Of a DNA stretch of 64,000 nucleotides, positions 10,994-24,300 are shown in pieces (positions within the stretch are counted from its first letter, which is position 1; each line of letters opens with the position of its first letter). Below the pieces are notes generated by a model. It searched no databases. It was not told where the DNA came from and saw only the letters and a program-made list of their open reading frames with translations. The position numbers and the translations under genes were made by a program. Source of the stretch: Pipra filicauda (taxonomy: Eukaryota > Chordata > Aves > Passeriformes > Pipridae); assembly GCF_003945595.2 (NCBI RefSeq), contig NW_024104365.1, forward strand, positions 8,279,049-8,343,048, in the 5' to 3' direction.

Positions 10994-13900
10994 CATTTAT
11001 TTCAGAAAAATACTTTTGCTGAGTTTATCACAAGTCATTTAACAACAAACAACAACAAACAAAATCCGTACAAAAACTGAAGTAACAGAAAGAATGAAAC
11101 AAACAGGATAAAATACCAGAGACTGTTAATTCCCCCCACCCACTCAAAAATCAGGAAATACGGAAGTATAGAAATTTTCCTCGAGTTCCTTTGCTGAAGT
11201 TTGATCCATTGAGTTCAACATTTTTGAGGAGAAACTACATGCCTCTGCCTGGCTTTTCCAACAGCCATTCTTCCCAGCAAAACTCCACACACAGCCCCAA
11301 GCCAAAGGAACATATTTCACTTGGGTATAAAACCTACCAAGCCAACCTTTTGTTCCTGAAAAGGCTGTAAATCAAACCCCATCATTTCCATCCACTGTTT
11401 ACACAATTTGGGGTCCATCTACCAAAGGCAAGAGCCTGAGGCTGCTGTGAACCCGCAGGCACTGCAGCAAAGGCAGGGTAGTTCCAAGCTTCCAGAGTCA
11501 CTTGGAGGCAAGGAACAGACATCTTAGCATAGCCACTCTTCCCTCCAACAAGGAAGCCTACCATACATTTTAAAACAGTGGGTTGAAGGTAAGGGGACCT
11601 ACAGGGGAACTGGAACTTGTCTACTACTAGCCCAAACAGGATGAGTAAGAAAGAAAGAATCCTAAACAACAACAAGACAAAACGCGACTGTAATGCCCCA
11701 TAAGGTAAGTGTCACTCAAAAATTGTACGTGAAATGCTACATCTGTTCTTTCTCCACCCCTTCCTCTTCCCAAGCCCGTTCTCTGACTATCTAAAGACAG
11801 AAAGAGAGAACTACTGCTGGTATTTTACAGCTCTTCTAGGCTAGGACAGGAGAACACTATGCTTCACCCCAAAATTCACAGGCTACTCAATTCCTGATCT
11901 CCTTAGGATGGATAATGGACACAGATTACAAAAGCAGCTTCAAGCCCATGGGAAGGGTGCAAGCAATAGTGTCACACTGGAAGTAAAGACCTGCAGTTTT
12001 GGATAGTCTCCATCACCTTCTGCACTGTGGTGGACAAGAGCTCCTGTGTGGGGTTGGATCTTGGTGTTGGATTAAAAGCTGGATTTTTATTAACTTGGAG
12101 GTGTTTTCCAACCTCACCCAACAATTCTATGGTGTTTTCTGCAGATGACACAGGGCTTGACAAGATGGGGCATGAGAAGAGCATCCACTCAAGGGAAGTG
12201 AGCTCGTGGCATTTAATACACAGAGCTGTCAAGGACAGACTGACCAATAAGGGCTTGTAAGGAAAACACTCCATTTGGGAAAGAAAAAAGCTCTTTGGGC
12301 TGAAAAGAAGGCTCGATCTGCTGAGAAATGACACGGACATAGAAGCAGTTACTGTGGGCTTGCAGCTGAGGGATTGTGCTTGGACTAGAACACAGAGACA
12401 CGAGCAGCCCCTCTGATGGAGAGGGGATTGCAAACCTCCAGGATGACAGTGGATATTGCCTCACAACAAAGGCTCAGCCTAAAAAAAAAACAACCTGCCA
12501 GGTTTGGGTCTAACAGAAGGATGGGGATTTCTGAGTACTAAATATAGGAGAGGGCAAAATAAGCCCCATCGCCTATAGGTTTAAAAAAACAAATGATAGA
12601 AAGAACACATGGAAATGCTTCCATAACAAACTATCCCTTTTCCTGGTAGCTCTATCAAAAAGAAAACAAAAAAACACATAAACGTAGCATATGCTGTACA
12701 TACATATTAAAGAGGGGGGGTGTTCAGCTATTGCTAAAGTACAGAGAGGCTACAACATAAGGCACTTGGGATACAAAGCATCATCGGCTACTGTACGAAG
12801 AGACAGCATTGTGCAAGTGGAAAAGCTGCCTGAAGCAAAGCAGGCAGGCAGGAGGAATCATTCAGCAGCCAGCTTTTTGGGGGGGCTGTTACGTGTCGCC
12901 TGTTAACAGAGTCAACAGCTCAGCTGCTGTGAGGCACCGGCTCTGCGGAAAGGACCGGCCGAGGCTCCGGAGAGATCCCGGCCAGCAGTCGCTCTTGAAG
13001 GGCACGTGGCAGTAGATGGCTAGGGAGGGGAAGAGGAAGAGAAAGGAAAAACCTCTCACACTAGACCTTTTCCACATCCTCCCTAAACATAAAGCTCTTT
13101 TCCCCCTCTGGTCTCGCTGCCCCGTGGGTACTGCCATTGTCTGAGTCAAAATGCGTGTTACTGACCCAGCACGGGCTGTGAGGAGCAACTGCAAGATACC
13201 TCCAAGGGCTCTGCTCCAACCTCCTTCCTCAGCTCCCCCGAGAAAGGGGGAAACCCTCTCCTGCCAATATCTCTTGTTTGACACTCATAGGTCGTGAGGA
13301 TGGAGGATCAACAGGAATTTGACCAATTGTCCTCGTATCCCCGAACATTTTCTCCCTCCAGTGCATCCCCAACAAGGAGAGGGGAAGGAAGGGACAAAAG
13401 GCATCCACAGAAACAGGGAAAAACCCCAACTCAACTCAAAGAGGGGCAGAAAATCAACTCTCACTCATTCCTCAAAACACAACTGATGAAAAGAACACCT
13501 GTGCCAGCCTCAAGCTGAAATTGCACTGAGAGAGAGCCAGAGCTCAGCTGCCCGAAGGGCTGAGCAAGGGGCACGCCAAGGATCAATCCTGGACTGCCTA
13601 TGGAAGAGCACCCCAGCTCCCCCCAGCTCTGTGCCCTCTCTCCTCGCCCAGCCAAGGGAACACAAGTCGCCTGTTCCTGCGGAGGCAAAGCAGAACTAAA
13701 GCTACGCCCGACTTCGCTGCACAAGAGGCACCAACAGCAAAGCCCAGCTTAGGGACCGCCCTGGAGGAGAGTGTGGGGTGAAGGGTGCCACTGCTGCTCA
13801 CCTGCCAAACCCAGCCTGGTGTGTGGCACCCCAAAGAAGTTCAGTGAGATGGCACTGACCCACGAAACACCACGCAGATGCTGCTCCTCAGCAGCAAGGG

Positions 13901-15171
13901 ATCAAGCTGGCGGGATCTGGCTTTCCACAAAAGCTTCTGCCAGCACATGGAGGTGGCAGCGGGCAGGAGCAAGAGGGGAAAGTGGTCTGCAGCAACAGAT
14001 GGCCTCTGAGGTAGATTTGAGACAACTCCATCTGCCAACAGCTACCGTCACAAGTCAGGCTTTTCCTAAAACACAAGCTGCTCTTTGCAGCCCTGGCTTC
14101 CTTCCCCTTCCCTCCCTGTCATCTCGTTCACAGCTCACAAAGGGATGAAGGGGCTAGTTTTTTGGAAGAAACCCTGGATTTGATAGCACCTTGGGTGGAT
14201 ACAAGCACTGTATCCTTTGGAAACAAAGAGTGAAGCTGGTGGCTACCGATGGCACGGCTGGACTGGTATGGTAGGGATGAGGAAGGCTGAGGTGACAGCA
14301 TGAGGGGCACAGTCCCACTGATGTGAAAACCCTTTGCAGCAGCCAGTTTGTCATCTGGACATGGTCAGGAGCCACAAGAACACCAGGTCCACGGGGCACA
14401 GACAAGCTGGCAAAGGGCCTGGGCTGACAGTAGCCAGGCCAGTGCTCAGAGTGGGGCAGGACTCGAGGTTTCACCTGGACCTGAGGATGGTGCTGCCCCA
14501 TGACAAGGCACTGTGAGCTGCAGAGCTGCTCAGCTCTTGGGGCTGGGAGGTCCAGAAAAACCACAGGGCAGCCAAGAGAGACCCAGCTGTACCAGAAGAG
14601 CTGGGGCAAGCAGAGGCTGGGAGGTGGGCCTTCCATATGAAGAAGGAAATTCTCTCCTCTCTCTGCTGCCCAGCTCTCCAAAATTAGCTCAAAACCAGGG
14701 GTCAGAAAAGCCCCACATAACCAGGGGTCCATCATGAGACAAGACAGGGCTGAGGTTCCTCCCTCAGACCCTGCTCTCTCTTTGCAGCATCACCACCCTG
14801 CCGAGCACTGGCCCCATCTCACCTGAGAGTGCCCCAGGGCCTCAGGATCTCACAGCCCCAGCACACTCCCCCAGGAACCTGTTCCCATAACATGCATTTG
14901 GTGCCTTCAAGCTGTCGTGGCCCTGTCTCAGGGACTCAGGGAAGCACCATGAAGAGAGAGGGGAGGAACATGCTGTGGGAGAAAAAAGGATCATTTGGAA
15001 CCGTCTACGACACATTTGTAACCATTAACCAAAATAACCAAACACTAAAATAGAAAAGAAAAAAACCAAAATTGCACACTGATTTACCATCAAACAGAGG
15101 AAGGCAAAACCAAGAGGGCTGGAAAAGGTTCCTACGAGGGGAAAGGATCAGGGGAAAGGGACCTTTTTGGT

Positions 15172-15177
15172 TTTATT
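15172..15177 (-). terminator. TRAM2: Proximal TRAM2 poly(A) signal
   Basis: AATAAA on the minus strand, 163 bases past the TAG stop. It would give a short 3' UTR isoform. Confidence 0.5.
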
Positions 15178-15339
15178 GCAAATGGTTCAAGAGAGCAAGA
15201 GAGGAAGGGAGGAGAGCGAGAGACACCTTGGGAAGATGACTGGTTTCCAAGCCACTCAAGACGCTGCCCGTGAGGACCAGGAGGAGGGGCTGCTTAGTCT
15301 TGGTATCTCGCCCTCCTCCCCAGGAGACAACCTTGGCTT

Positions 15340-18300
15340 CTACGGCGACTTCAGCTTCTTGGTTCGAGGTGAGGTGCCGTTCTCTGCTTTCACCACCCCG
15401 TTTTCATGGTAACCTGGGGACAGAAATGAAAGGCAATGAAGCTGGTGAAGGGTCTAGAGGTTAAGTCCTATGAGGTGCGACTGAGGGAGTTTGGGTTGTT
15501 TAACCTGGAGAAAAGGAGACTCAGGGGTGACCTTATCCCCCTCTACAACTCCCTGACAGGATGGTGGAGCCAGGTGGGGGTTGGGCTTACTCCCAGGGAA
15601 CAAGCGATAGGACAAGAGGACATAGCCTCAAGCTGTGCCAAGGGAGGTTCAGGTTGGACATTTCTTCACAGAAATGGTGGTTAAGCATTGGAATGGGCTT
15701 CCCAGGGAGGTGATGGAGTCCCCATCCCCGGAGGTGTTCAAGAAACACATGGATGTGGCACTTAGTGCCATGGTCTAATTGACATGGTGGTGTTCATCCA
15801 TAGGTTGGACTCGACGACCTCAGAGGTCTTTTCCAACCTAATTCATTCTGTGATCCTATGGAAAGAGGAAACTTTGTCCCTTGCACAAGCCAAACCATTA
15901 ACCCTCTCAGGCCTGGCCCACAGACATGGGGAAAGCTCCCACTATGCCAGGACGCTGCTGGGGACCCCCTGAGGGGGTGCTGAACCACAGGACTGATACC
16001 TCCCACGGTGCCACCCATCCCAGCACTCACCCGAGTCCCTCTTGAGCAGCTTGGTTTGCTGCTTGGTGCCAGTGGTGGCAGCAGCGACTCGCTTCCGACT
16101 GCTCTGCTCGTTCCAGTACTCCCTCCAGCGCCGCAGCTGGAAGTGGATGAAGCGCCACATCACCGAGGCCTGGAAGAGGCACACCAACAGCAGCACACTC
16201 ATTCTGGCAGGGGCGGAGAAGAGGCAGGCTGAGAACAGAGCAGCGAGGCCACGCCCGACCCAGCCTTCCACCCACACCAGGGCTGGTGGCCCCCCCGGGT
16301 GGCAGGTGCCATCCCTACAGCCATCTCTCCTTCCTGCCATCCCCTGAGCAAAGAGCAGCCCCTTCCCTTTGTCTCCGCACCATAAAGCTCTCAGGTGCTC
16401 AGGGCATTGCTGATTGTTACCACTTCAGGGCAAGAATGGATCAACAGGATCATCTCGACCAGCACTGCCCAAGCCACACTCTGCACAGTCAAGGTATGAC
16501 ATTCCCAACTTCTCTGTACATCTAAAAGATGGATGTGGCTGGAATGGAGCTAAGAAAGTCCCCCAAATCTTCACGTGTGCCAGCAGTCCATGGCTTCAAA
16601 AAGCTTGGGAATGACCAGGCCTAGCAAATTCTGAACTGAACCTAAAGCTGCTCTGTGGCCAAGAAAGGCACCCAGTCTTGACAGACAGACTGCAAGGTAT
16701 GAGGAGCCCATCCCATATTCTGCTTCCCATGTCAACAGAGAGCAAAACATGTCCAAGCAGAAGGGAAAATGCATTTTTCTTAACCACATCTGTGTTAATG
16801 CACTTAAAGGTGCAGCAGAGAAGGCCTGTAAGCCTTTCTCTAGGATAGACTCATGCTTTATAACTTCATTCGATGAAGTATATCAAACCTTATTTGATGG
16901 TTTTTCCCCTCTGTAGTCTTTAAACCCCTTCTTGCTTCCTTCACACCCCTTCAGCTCATTAGGACCTTCCCTAAATGGAACCAATATCAGATCCCCACTA
17001 GCATTTGGATGGAGCTCTGAGCAGCTTGGTCCAGTGGAAGGTGTCCCTGCCTATAGCACAGGGTTGGAAGAAGAGCTTTGAGGTCCTCTCCAACCCAAAC
17101 CATTCTGTGATTCTGTGACTTCCAAACTCGGCAAAACGCACCTTGAGATAACATAGCCAAGGAAGACACAGCAGACATTCCTACCTGAAAAGGATATTGT
17201 TGAAGAGGAAGCTGAAAAAGTTCCCTCTCTCAGGGTCCAGGGCCTGGCTCTCCACCCGTGGCAGCCCGAAGCCGATGACCAGGATGTACAAGGTGAGGGT
17301 GAAGAGCCTGGTGACCACGAACACGACAGCCCAGACATTAAACCTGTGGGAGGGACAAGCAGAGCTGTGGGCAGAAGCAGCTCCCAGCACTGAGATCAAG
17401 CCATGTGGCTCTCCCAGGCTCTGGAGGAGGTGGAAGCCCTGGGCAGCTCCCCTGCTTACAGCTTCTCGTTGTTCTCATCCGTGAAGTAAACCAGCCGGGC
17501 CATGTGGAAGAAGAACTCAGCCAAGTACTGCAACAGCAAGAGGATCAGCCCCAAGCGGGTTAAACTAGGAGGGAAGAGGAAGAAAAAATCATCACTGGTC
17601 AACCTTCATCCTTCAAATTCAGCTACAGCCTCTCCCCTGCCATTCCTGAGCTGCAGCATCAGCCTAAAGCCAGGCCTTTCTGCAGCAGTGGGGGAAATCC
17701 CTGTCCCCAAACCATCAGCACAGCCCAAACCAGTAGGAATCCAACACAAACCCCTAACTGCTGGCAAGGCTGCTCTGCTTTTTATCATAGAATGATCTGT
17801 GTTGGAAGGGACCTTAAAGATCATCTAGTCCCAACCCCCTGCCACGGGCAGCGACACTTTCCACTACCCCATGTTGCTCAGAGCCCCATCCAACCCGGCC
17901 TTGAACAATTCCAGGAACGGGGCAGCCACAGCTGTGCCAGAGCCTCACCACCCTCACAGGGAAGAATTTCATCCTAATATCTAACCTAAATCTCTCTTCT
18001 TTTAGTTTAAAAACATTCCCCCTTTTCCTATCACTACCCACCTGGGCAAAAAGTCACTGTCCACTGAAGCACTCCACTTTATTCCCTTTAAGCCTCCCAC
18101 CCCACTGAGGATTCCCAGGTGACTCCCACTGCAAAAGGAGCTGCTCAGCCCCATCCCTGGAGCGGGATGTGGTGCTGAGGAGGTGACTCACTTGAGCAGG
18201 TAGGCGCCGGCGATGTGCACCAGGTAGAGCGCGATGCAGCGCAGCTGGCGGGGGATCTCCTCCTGGCAGGGCAGAGAGCCATGTCAACCTCTTAACCCTC

Positions 18301-21300
18301 TTCACCTGCCCTCTCCCAAAGCTCCCTCTCCCAAAATCCAGCGTGTGGGATCCCCAGGTCGCCCACCTGGCTCTCACCTTGCGAACTTTTTGGAAGTAGA
18401 GCTCCGGTAGGGCGTGCAGCCAGTACGCCAGCTGGCACAGGTAGAAAAACTTCACCTGGAACCTGAAATGCAGGGATGATCCATGAGAGCCAACCCAGGG
18501 CATGGCAGGACCCCAAGGACCTGGGTGGCAGGGCAGCATTGGGCAATCCCTCCACTGCTCTGAAGCCACAGGATTTAGGAGGCATCATTTCTGGGCTGAA
18601 ATTATCTGTTGAGCTGAGACAGCCACACCTGGAGTTTATCCAGATGCTCCTGCTGCGGTCTCCACGCCCTCAGCAAACCTCACTTTTGTAAAAACCCAAA
18701 AAGGGAGGGTTATCCCCAACTTCATTACTACTGTGAAAAATAAACAGCAAAGAGACTTGCCCAAGGTGATGCAGAAAACAGCCAGGATGAGTAACCAGGG
18801 TCACAGGACCTTCCTCATGGGGGAAACCCTCCGGAACACCCTCCCCAGGCTCACAAACGAGATATCCACCATTCCTCATGACCTCACTGCAGCATCCTTG
18901 CAGCAGGGTGCATGCAAAGGGTGCTGTGCTGTCAGCACCCCTCTCCCAGCCACAGGGAAAACTGTGGAGAGGAAGGAAGTGGTCAGCCCTGGAACAAAAT
19001 ACCCTCGCAAGTGCTTACGGAAGATAAACATGCGGGTAGTTTTCCCACAGACTCCGGGGGTTTGATACGTATCCTTCCTGAGAAAGAGAAGAGATGCAAG
19101 GCTTCAGCAAAAAAAACAGGTTATGACAGGGTGGGCTGATGTTACAGTGAAACAAGGAACTGGGGATGACACCCAGCCTGCAGAACCAAACGTGGCCCCT
19201 GCGAGAGCCAAGGCTGAGCTCACCAAAGCTCAGACACATTTTTGGGTCTCTAGCACCCCTATAAAATCTCTCCAGGCCCTGTGTTTGGGGGCTGAAGGCT
19301 CCTTGCTCGGTTGCACACATGTTCCCACGTTCAGGACAGGATGTTCAGGGGTTTGGGATGCTCTGGAGGTGTGGGGGTGAGATGCCTGTAACTGTGTGCA
19401 TGGTCTGTGGGGCTTCTCCCTCACTGGCCTGTCCAAGTAACCAGAACTACTACTGATGAGAAAGGGGAACAGAAAACACCTACAGAACCAATTTATTATG
19501 CATTGGATAGTTTAATTTTCCACCTCTTAACTTATGCTTGCAGGGCAGGTTACAGGATGTGGCTCCCCTCTTGCTCCTGCCACGGGGACGCTGCACTGGG
19601 CTTTGGAAGGAGGTGTTGGCATGGGAAAGTTGTCCTGCGGAGTCACCACCATCCATGCCCTGTCTGCCCTAAAGCCTTTTTTCAGCTGGGGGAGGCCAGG
19701 GGAAGTGCAAGTGCTGTGAAGGGCGACGTGCTTTGAGCACATGGGGTGTCTGGGGAGCACATAATGGCAGTGAGGAGGCTCCAGCCCCACAGCTGGTGAG
19801 GGATGGGTCTGGCACTGGGAAAGGGGAGCCCAAAACCAGCAGCATCAACTGTGTTACCAGTGTTTCCCTCCTCAGAGCCCCATAGGGCAGAGGCAGTGCC
19901 AGCAGACCTCTGAAATGCTGGCCTTGAAAGGGGTACTCTAATTGGAGCTCGTAGGACCCCCCCAGGCAGTGGGGAGGGGACCTGTCCCCAAGGATCCATC
20001 CCCAGCTGGACCCCAATGGCTGCAGGCAGCAAAGCATCATCACCTCACACTTCCAAAATAGCCACAACATCTGTTCTTCCCTCCCCCTTCCTCCCCTCTG
20101 ATTTCTTCTCCCAGCAGTTTTGGGTTGACACATTTGCAATGCACCCAAGGAACAGCGTGGCTTTCCTGTTCTCAGCGATCTCCTCACTGCCAGCTTGCCA
20201 GGAAAGGGACCACAAAGAGGGATCCCAAAAATCTGCCCATTAGCCCCACAACCCTGCAAAAGGCATCCAAAAACCTCAAAGCACTGAACGTAAATAAAGA
20301 GGAAAATAAGAATCTGAGAAAGATGATCTGGAGCAGCAGATGGAGATGATGAGACCAGGTAGGATTTCTGAAGACCAGCTCCAAAAATATCTCAGATCCC
20401 ATTAGCTTATGCCTTGCACAGTGCAGAAGGATCTCCCAAAACTGCCCTCACTCAGTGGCTGGAAAGATCCACCACACTTGAAAACTAAACTTGCTGAAAT
20501 GTGCCCGTTTTGGCCCAGGGGCTGGCTGGGGACTCTGCTCCCAGTGGGATTTTGTGCTCCAGAAACCCCAAATTCCCCCTTGGCAACCCAAATCCCAGCC
20601 ATTCCCGTGCCTTACCGTCACCACGACGTACAAGCACCAGATCACAGAGGTGAGGTGGAAGGCAACCAGCTGCCCTGACTCATTGAACTTGCTGTGTTTG
20701 ACCTTGGAGAGATGCAGACGCCTGTTGATTTTCTGGGAAGGAGCAGAGGAAGAGAGAAAAAACCAAGAACACATGAGCCACTGGGTCATCAACCCTCTCT
20801 CCTCCTCCTGCTCCTCATCCCAAGCAGCCTCCAGAGGTGAAGGCTCACTCATAATCACCACCTTAACCCCCAGAACAGCATTTAACTGCAGCAGGACCAT
20901 GGGATTTGAGGTCTTCTGGTGGCTCAAGACATGGAATGGCACTCACGTCCAGGGCGTATTCCTGCACCACCGCGTGCAGGATGATGGCAATGAAGATGTA
21001 GAAGAGGATTGTGACCAGATCCTTCAGCCCATAGTGATACTGGACCAGCTCCCCATCTGCAAAACACCAAACAGTGGATCAAATCCCCATGACCCAAATG
21101 ATTTCCAGGTGAGGGTTTAAGGGTTAGTGGGGCAGGGGGGTTATTCCCAAAATGGGGACACCGGAGAGAGGTCATTACTGTGCCAGTGGATGGAAAAAAG
21201 GGCTCCATCCAGGGTTAGTTCATGGCAGAGGTGGGTGGTTTCTCCTCCAATAGTTACACACCTCAAGGGAGGCGACACTCAGGACACCTCAAGCTTCCCC

Positions 21301-24300
21301 TGCCAGAGATGAAGGGCTGGGGACAGCCTGGGTATGGAGGCAGGAACTTATCAGCCCGCAGGGATGAACACATGGAAGGCTGAAGCAGGTGATGGGATCA
21401 GAGATGCCCCACTGGGAACATGAGGGCTCAGGATGGCATTTCTACCCCCTCGGTTATGATCCAGCACCCAGTCTCTTCCACACATTCCTGAAAGCTGCTG
21501 GAGCAGGATTCAGCTGCTGAAATGCAGATGCCTTGTGCTATTAAGAGATCTGAGACAGCACCAAGGGGATGGAGGATGAGAAATAGGACCCACGAGAGGC
21601 CATGCTCCTCTGGAGCAACGGGAGACCCAACAGCACCCAAAATACCCCAGACAGCTGCATTTAGGTGACTATTTGCAGCCTGCAGCTTACGGGGAAGAAG
21701 CAGATTTAAGAAAGCTGCTGTCCTTGTGGTGCACTGCAGAAAGCATCTTGTCACCAGCCCTGTTTACCCTTGAGCAAAGCTTCAGTTCAGATTTTTAAGA
21801 TTTGAACAGGATTTATGAAAACATCTGGCAAAGGATATGAAAACACCCTGTCTATAGAAGCCTGGGCTGGGTGCTGTGCAAGCCCAGAGGTAAACATGGT
21901 GCCTGTATCCCACAGCAAGGCAAAAGATTGAATTGCGAGTCCCAAGAAAATAATATCGTGCACATGTGCAACCGCTCTGCCTCGTCTCTCCTCTCTCAGA
22001 AGCTGCTCTAGCAGGAGCTGTGAGGGATGTGAAACAGCCTTGGAAAAATTCAGATGAGCAATAACCCTTCCTCCAAACAAGCTGCTGCATCAAGGTCTCT
22101 CTCCCCGAGGCCTCAGCCACCTCATGCTCTATACTGATACCCCATTACCTGGCTCTGGTGAGGTGTTTCTGTGCCCTCCCTGAGTTTTCTGGCATCAGGA
22201 AACAATAAATCCCTTAAAAACCAGCAGGAAGTTGTCTGGACTGTGCCATAGGGGAGCACAGACCAATTTAATCTGGGAGCTGGATGACTTCTTCAGCCTC
22301 AACGTTCAAAGATTTTAAGGGCAGAGCTTTTATCTTCTGCATGTCTGCCTCACTGTAGTCCCACTAATCCCAACACCCTGCTCTTTCTTTGGATGATTAC
22401 TCAAACACTCCCAATTAACTGCAGTTTTCTGCCACCAAGCCAGGCTCTGTGCCCCGGGCGTTTGGCTCATCCTGAGCTTTACCCAAACCACCTCCTGCTG
22501 TCTCCACGCCAGTGCCCAGATCGCTGCCAGATCCAGAGGGGCTCTGGGCCAGGAAGGTAGCAACCAGCAGCCAAAATATGAACAGGGGCCGAGCCTCCAG
22601 CTGCCTCCTGGCTGGCAGCTGGGGCACATCCTCTGGTCTGTTTGGTTCAGAGCTGCACCACCTCAGAGCCTCCTCAAATTACTCCATGTGAACCAGGCCC
22701 ATAACCTGCCTTGTGCTGTGCACCTCCACACATTCACCTTGTTCCATCCCTCCAAAAATCAGCAAGGCAGGAACTATTGTGCAGCCCCTGCTGCTTAGCA
22801 AAGAGGTAAATCCCTCCCGTTCCTCAGCAGGACGTGGAGCTACTCCAGGCATGCAATCAGGCAGTTTGATCCTGCCTGACCGGGCTTGGAGCAGAATCCT
22901 CACCCTGCAGGGAGCACAGAGCAGCCTGGCCATGGCAGAAACACAGAGGAAGCCCCAAAACCCCCTGGAAAGCATTTCTTCCCAACCCTGGCAGCATGAG
23001 GGCTGGCAGACATGATCAGAGTGCTCTGAGCTGCTCAAACTTTGCTTCTTCCCAAAATATCTTATTTTTAACATCTCCTTTACCACCAGACAAGAGCCTG
23101 GGCAGTGTGATCAGTACAGGGTGAGCCCGGGCCAGCTGGCAAAGAGGATTTGGGACAGACCACGACTCAATCCTCCCCTTGGGGTGTCTGGAGCAGAGGC
23201 ATCTCTTACCTGCTGTAGGCACACTAACGTTGTACTGAGGTAAGATGAACAGGAAGGCAGTCTTGGCTGTGACCTGTAAAAGACACACAGAGGGGGAAAA
23301 AAAGCAAATCAGTTGTTGATTCCATTCCTCTGCCACCATTTACTCTCTTTTCCTACCACAAAGGGAAAGGTAAATTGTCCAGGGAGATGTACAGGCACCT
23401 GCTTCACTCGCAGAAACATCTTTCAGCAAGGAGATTGCAAGGGAAGTGGTTTGACAACAGAAACTTGGGATTTGGGAAGGAGAAGGAGAGGTATAAAGGA
23501 GGGAGAAACCTGGAAAAACAACAGCTGGAAAAGCCATGAGCCAACCTGACAGGGAGCATCCCTCCAGGAGCATGGACCATCCTCACATGTGACCTGCTGC
23601 TCAAGGGACACTGGGAACTGACCCAACTGGCTATTTGCATTAATTAAAACTAGCCCTCATTCCCATCCACTTGGGCAGCCACACTGGGAATCCAGCCTGA
23701 GTAGGGATGGCAGCACCCACACATGAAAAACTCAGAGGCTGCAAAACCTTATGGACTGGTTACACGTGGATTTAGCTCCACATACTTGTGGAGACTCCTC
23801 CACTTGGTGAGGCTGGACCTCTCTAGGGTCCGTGCAGGCATCCATGAAGGTCCAACAGGGCAGGGGAAAAGCAGCTTTGACAGACATGCTGAACCTCACG
23901 TTAGTTACCCACAAGATTCCAGATGCATGTACAAAAAAGGAATAAAAAAGCCTGGGATGACACATCAGGGCCCCTGCAAACCAGGGCTGTGCTGCTCACT
24001 CTTCATTTATTGAATCACAGAATAGAATCATGGAATAACCTGAGTCGCAAGGGATCCACAAGGATCACTGAAGTCCAACTCCTGGCCTTGCACAGGACAC
24101 CCCCAGAATCCCATCAGGTCCCTGAGAGTGTTGTCCAAAAGGTCCTTGAGTTCTGGCAGCCTTGGGGCCATGACCACTTCCCTGGGGAGCCTGTTCAGTG
24201 TCCAACCACCCTCTGGGGGAAGAACTTTTTCCTGATATCCAGCCTAAACCTCTCCAGAAACAGCTTCATGCTGTTCTCTCTGGTCCTGTCTAAATTGCTT

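Larger units (their letters stand above)
10988..15339 (-). other. TRAM2: Presumed long TRAM2 3' UTR
   Basis: Minus-strand AATAAA signals (TTTATT on the plus strand) occur at 15172-15177, 163 bases after the stop, and at 10988-10993, about 4.35 kb after it. The span between carries no recognisable gene and no obvious CR1, unlike its surroundings, which fits a long 3' UTR as known for mammalian TRAM2. The extent is inferred. Confidence 0.5.
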
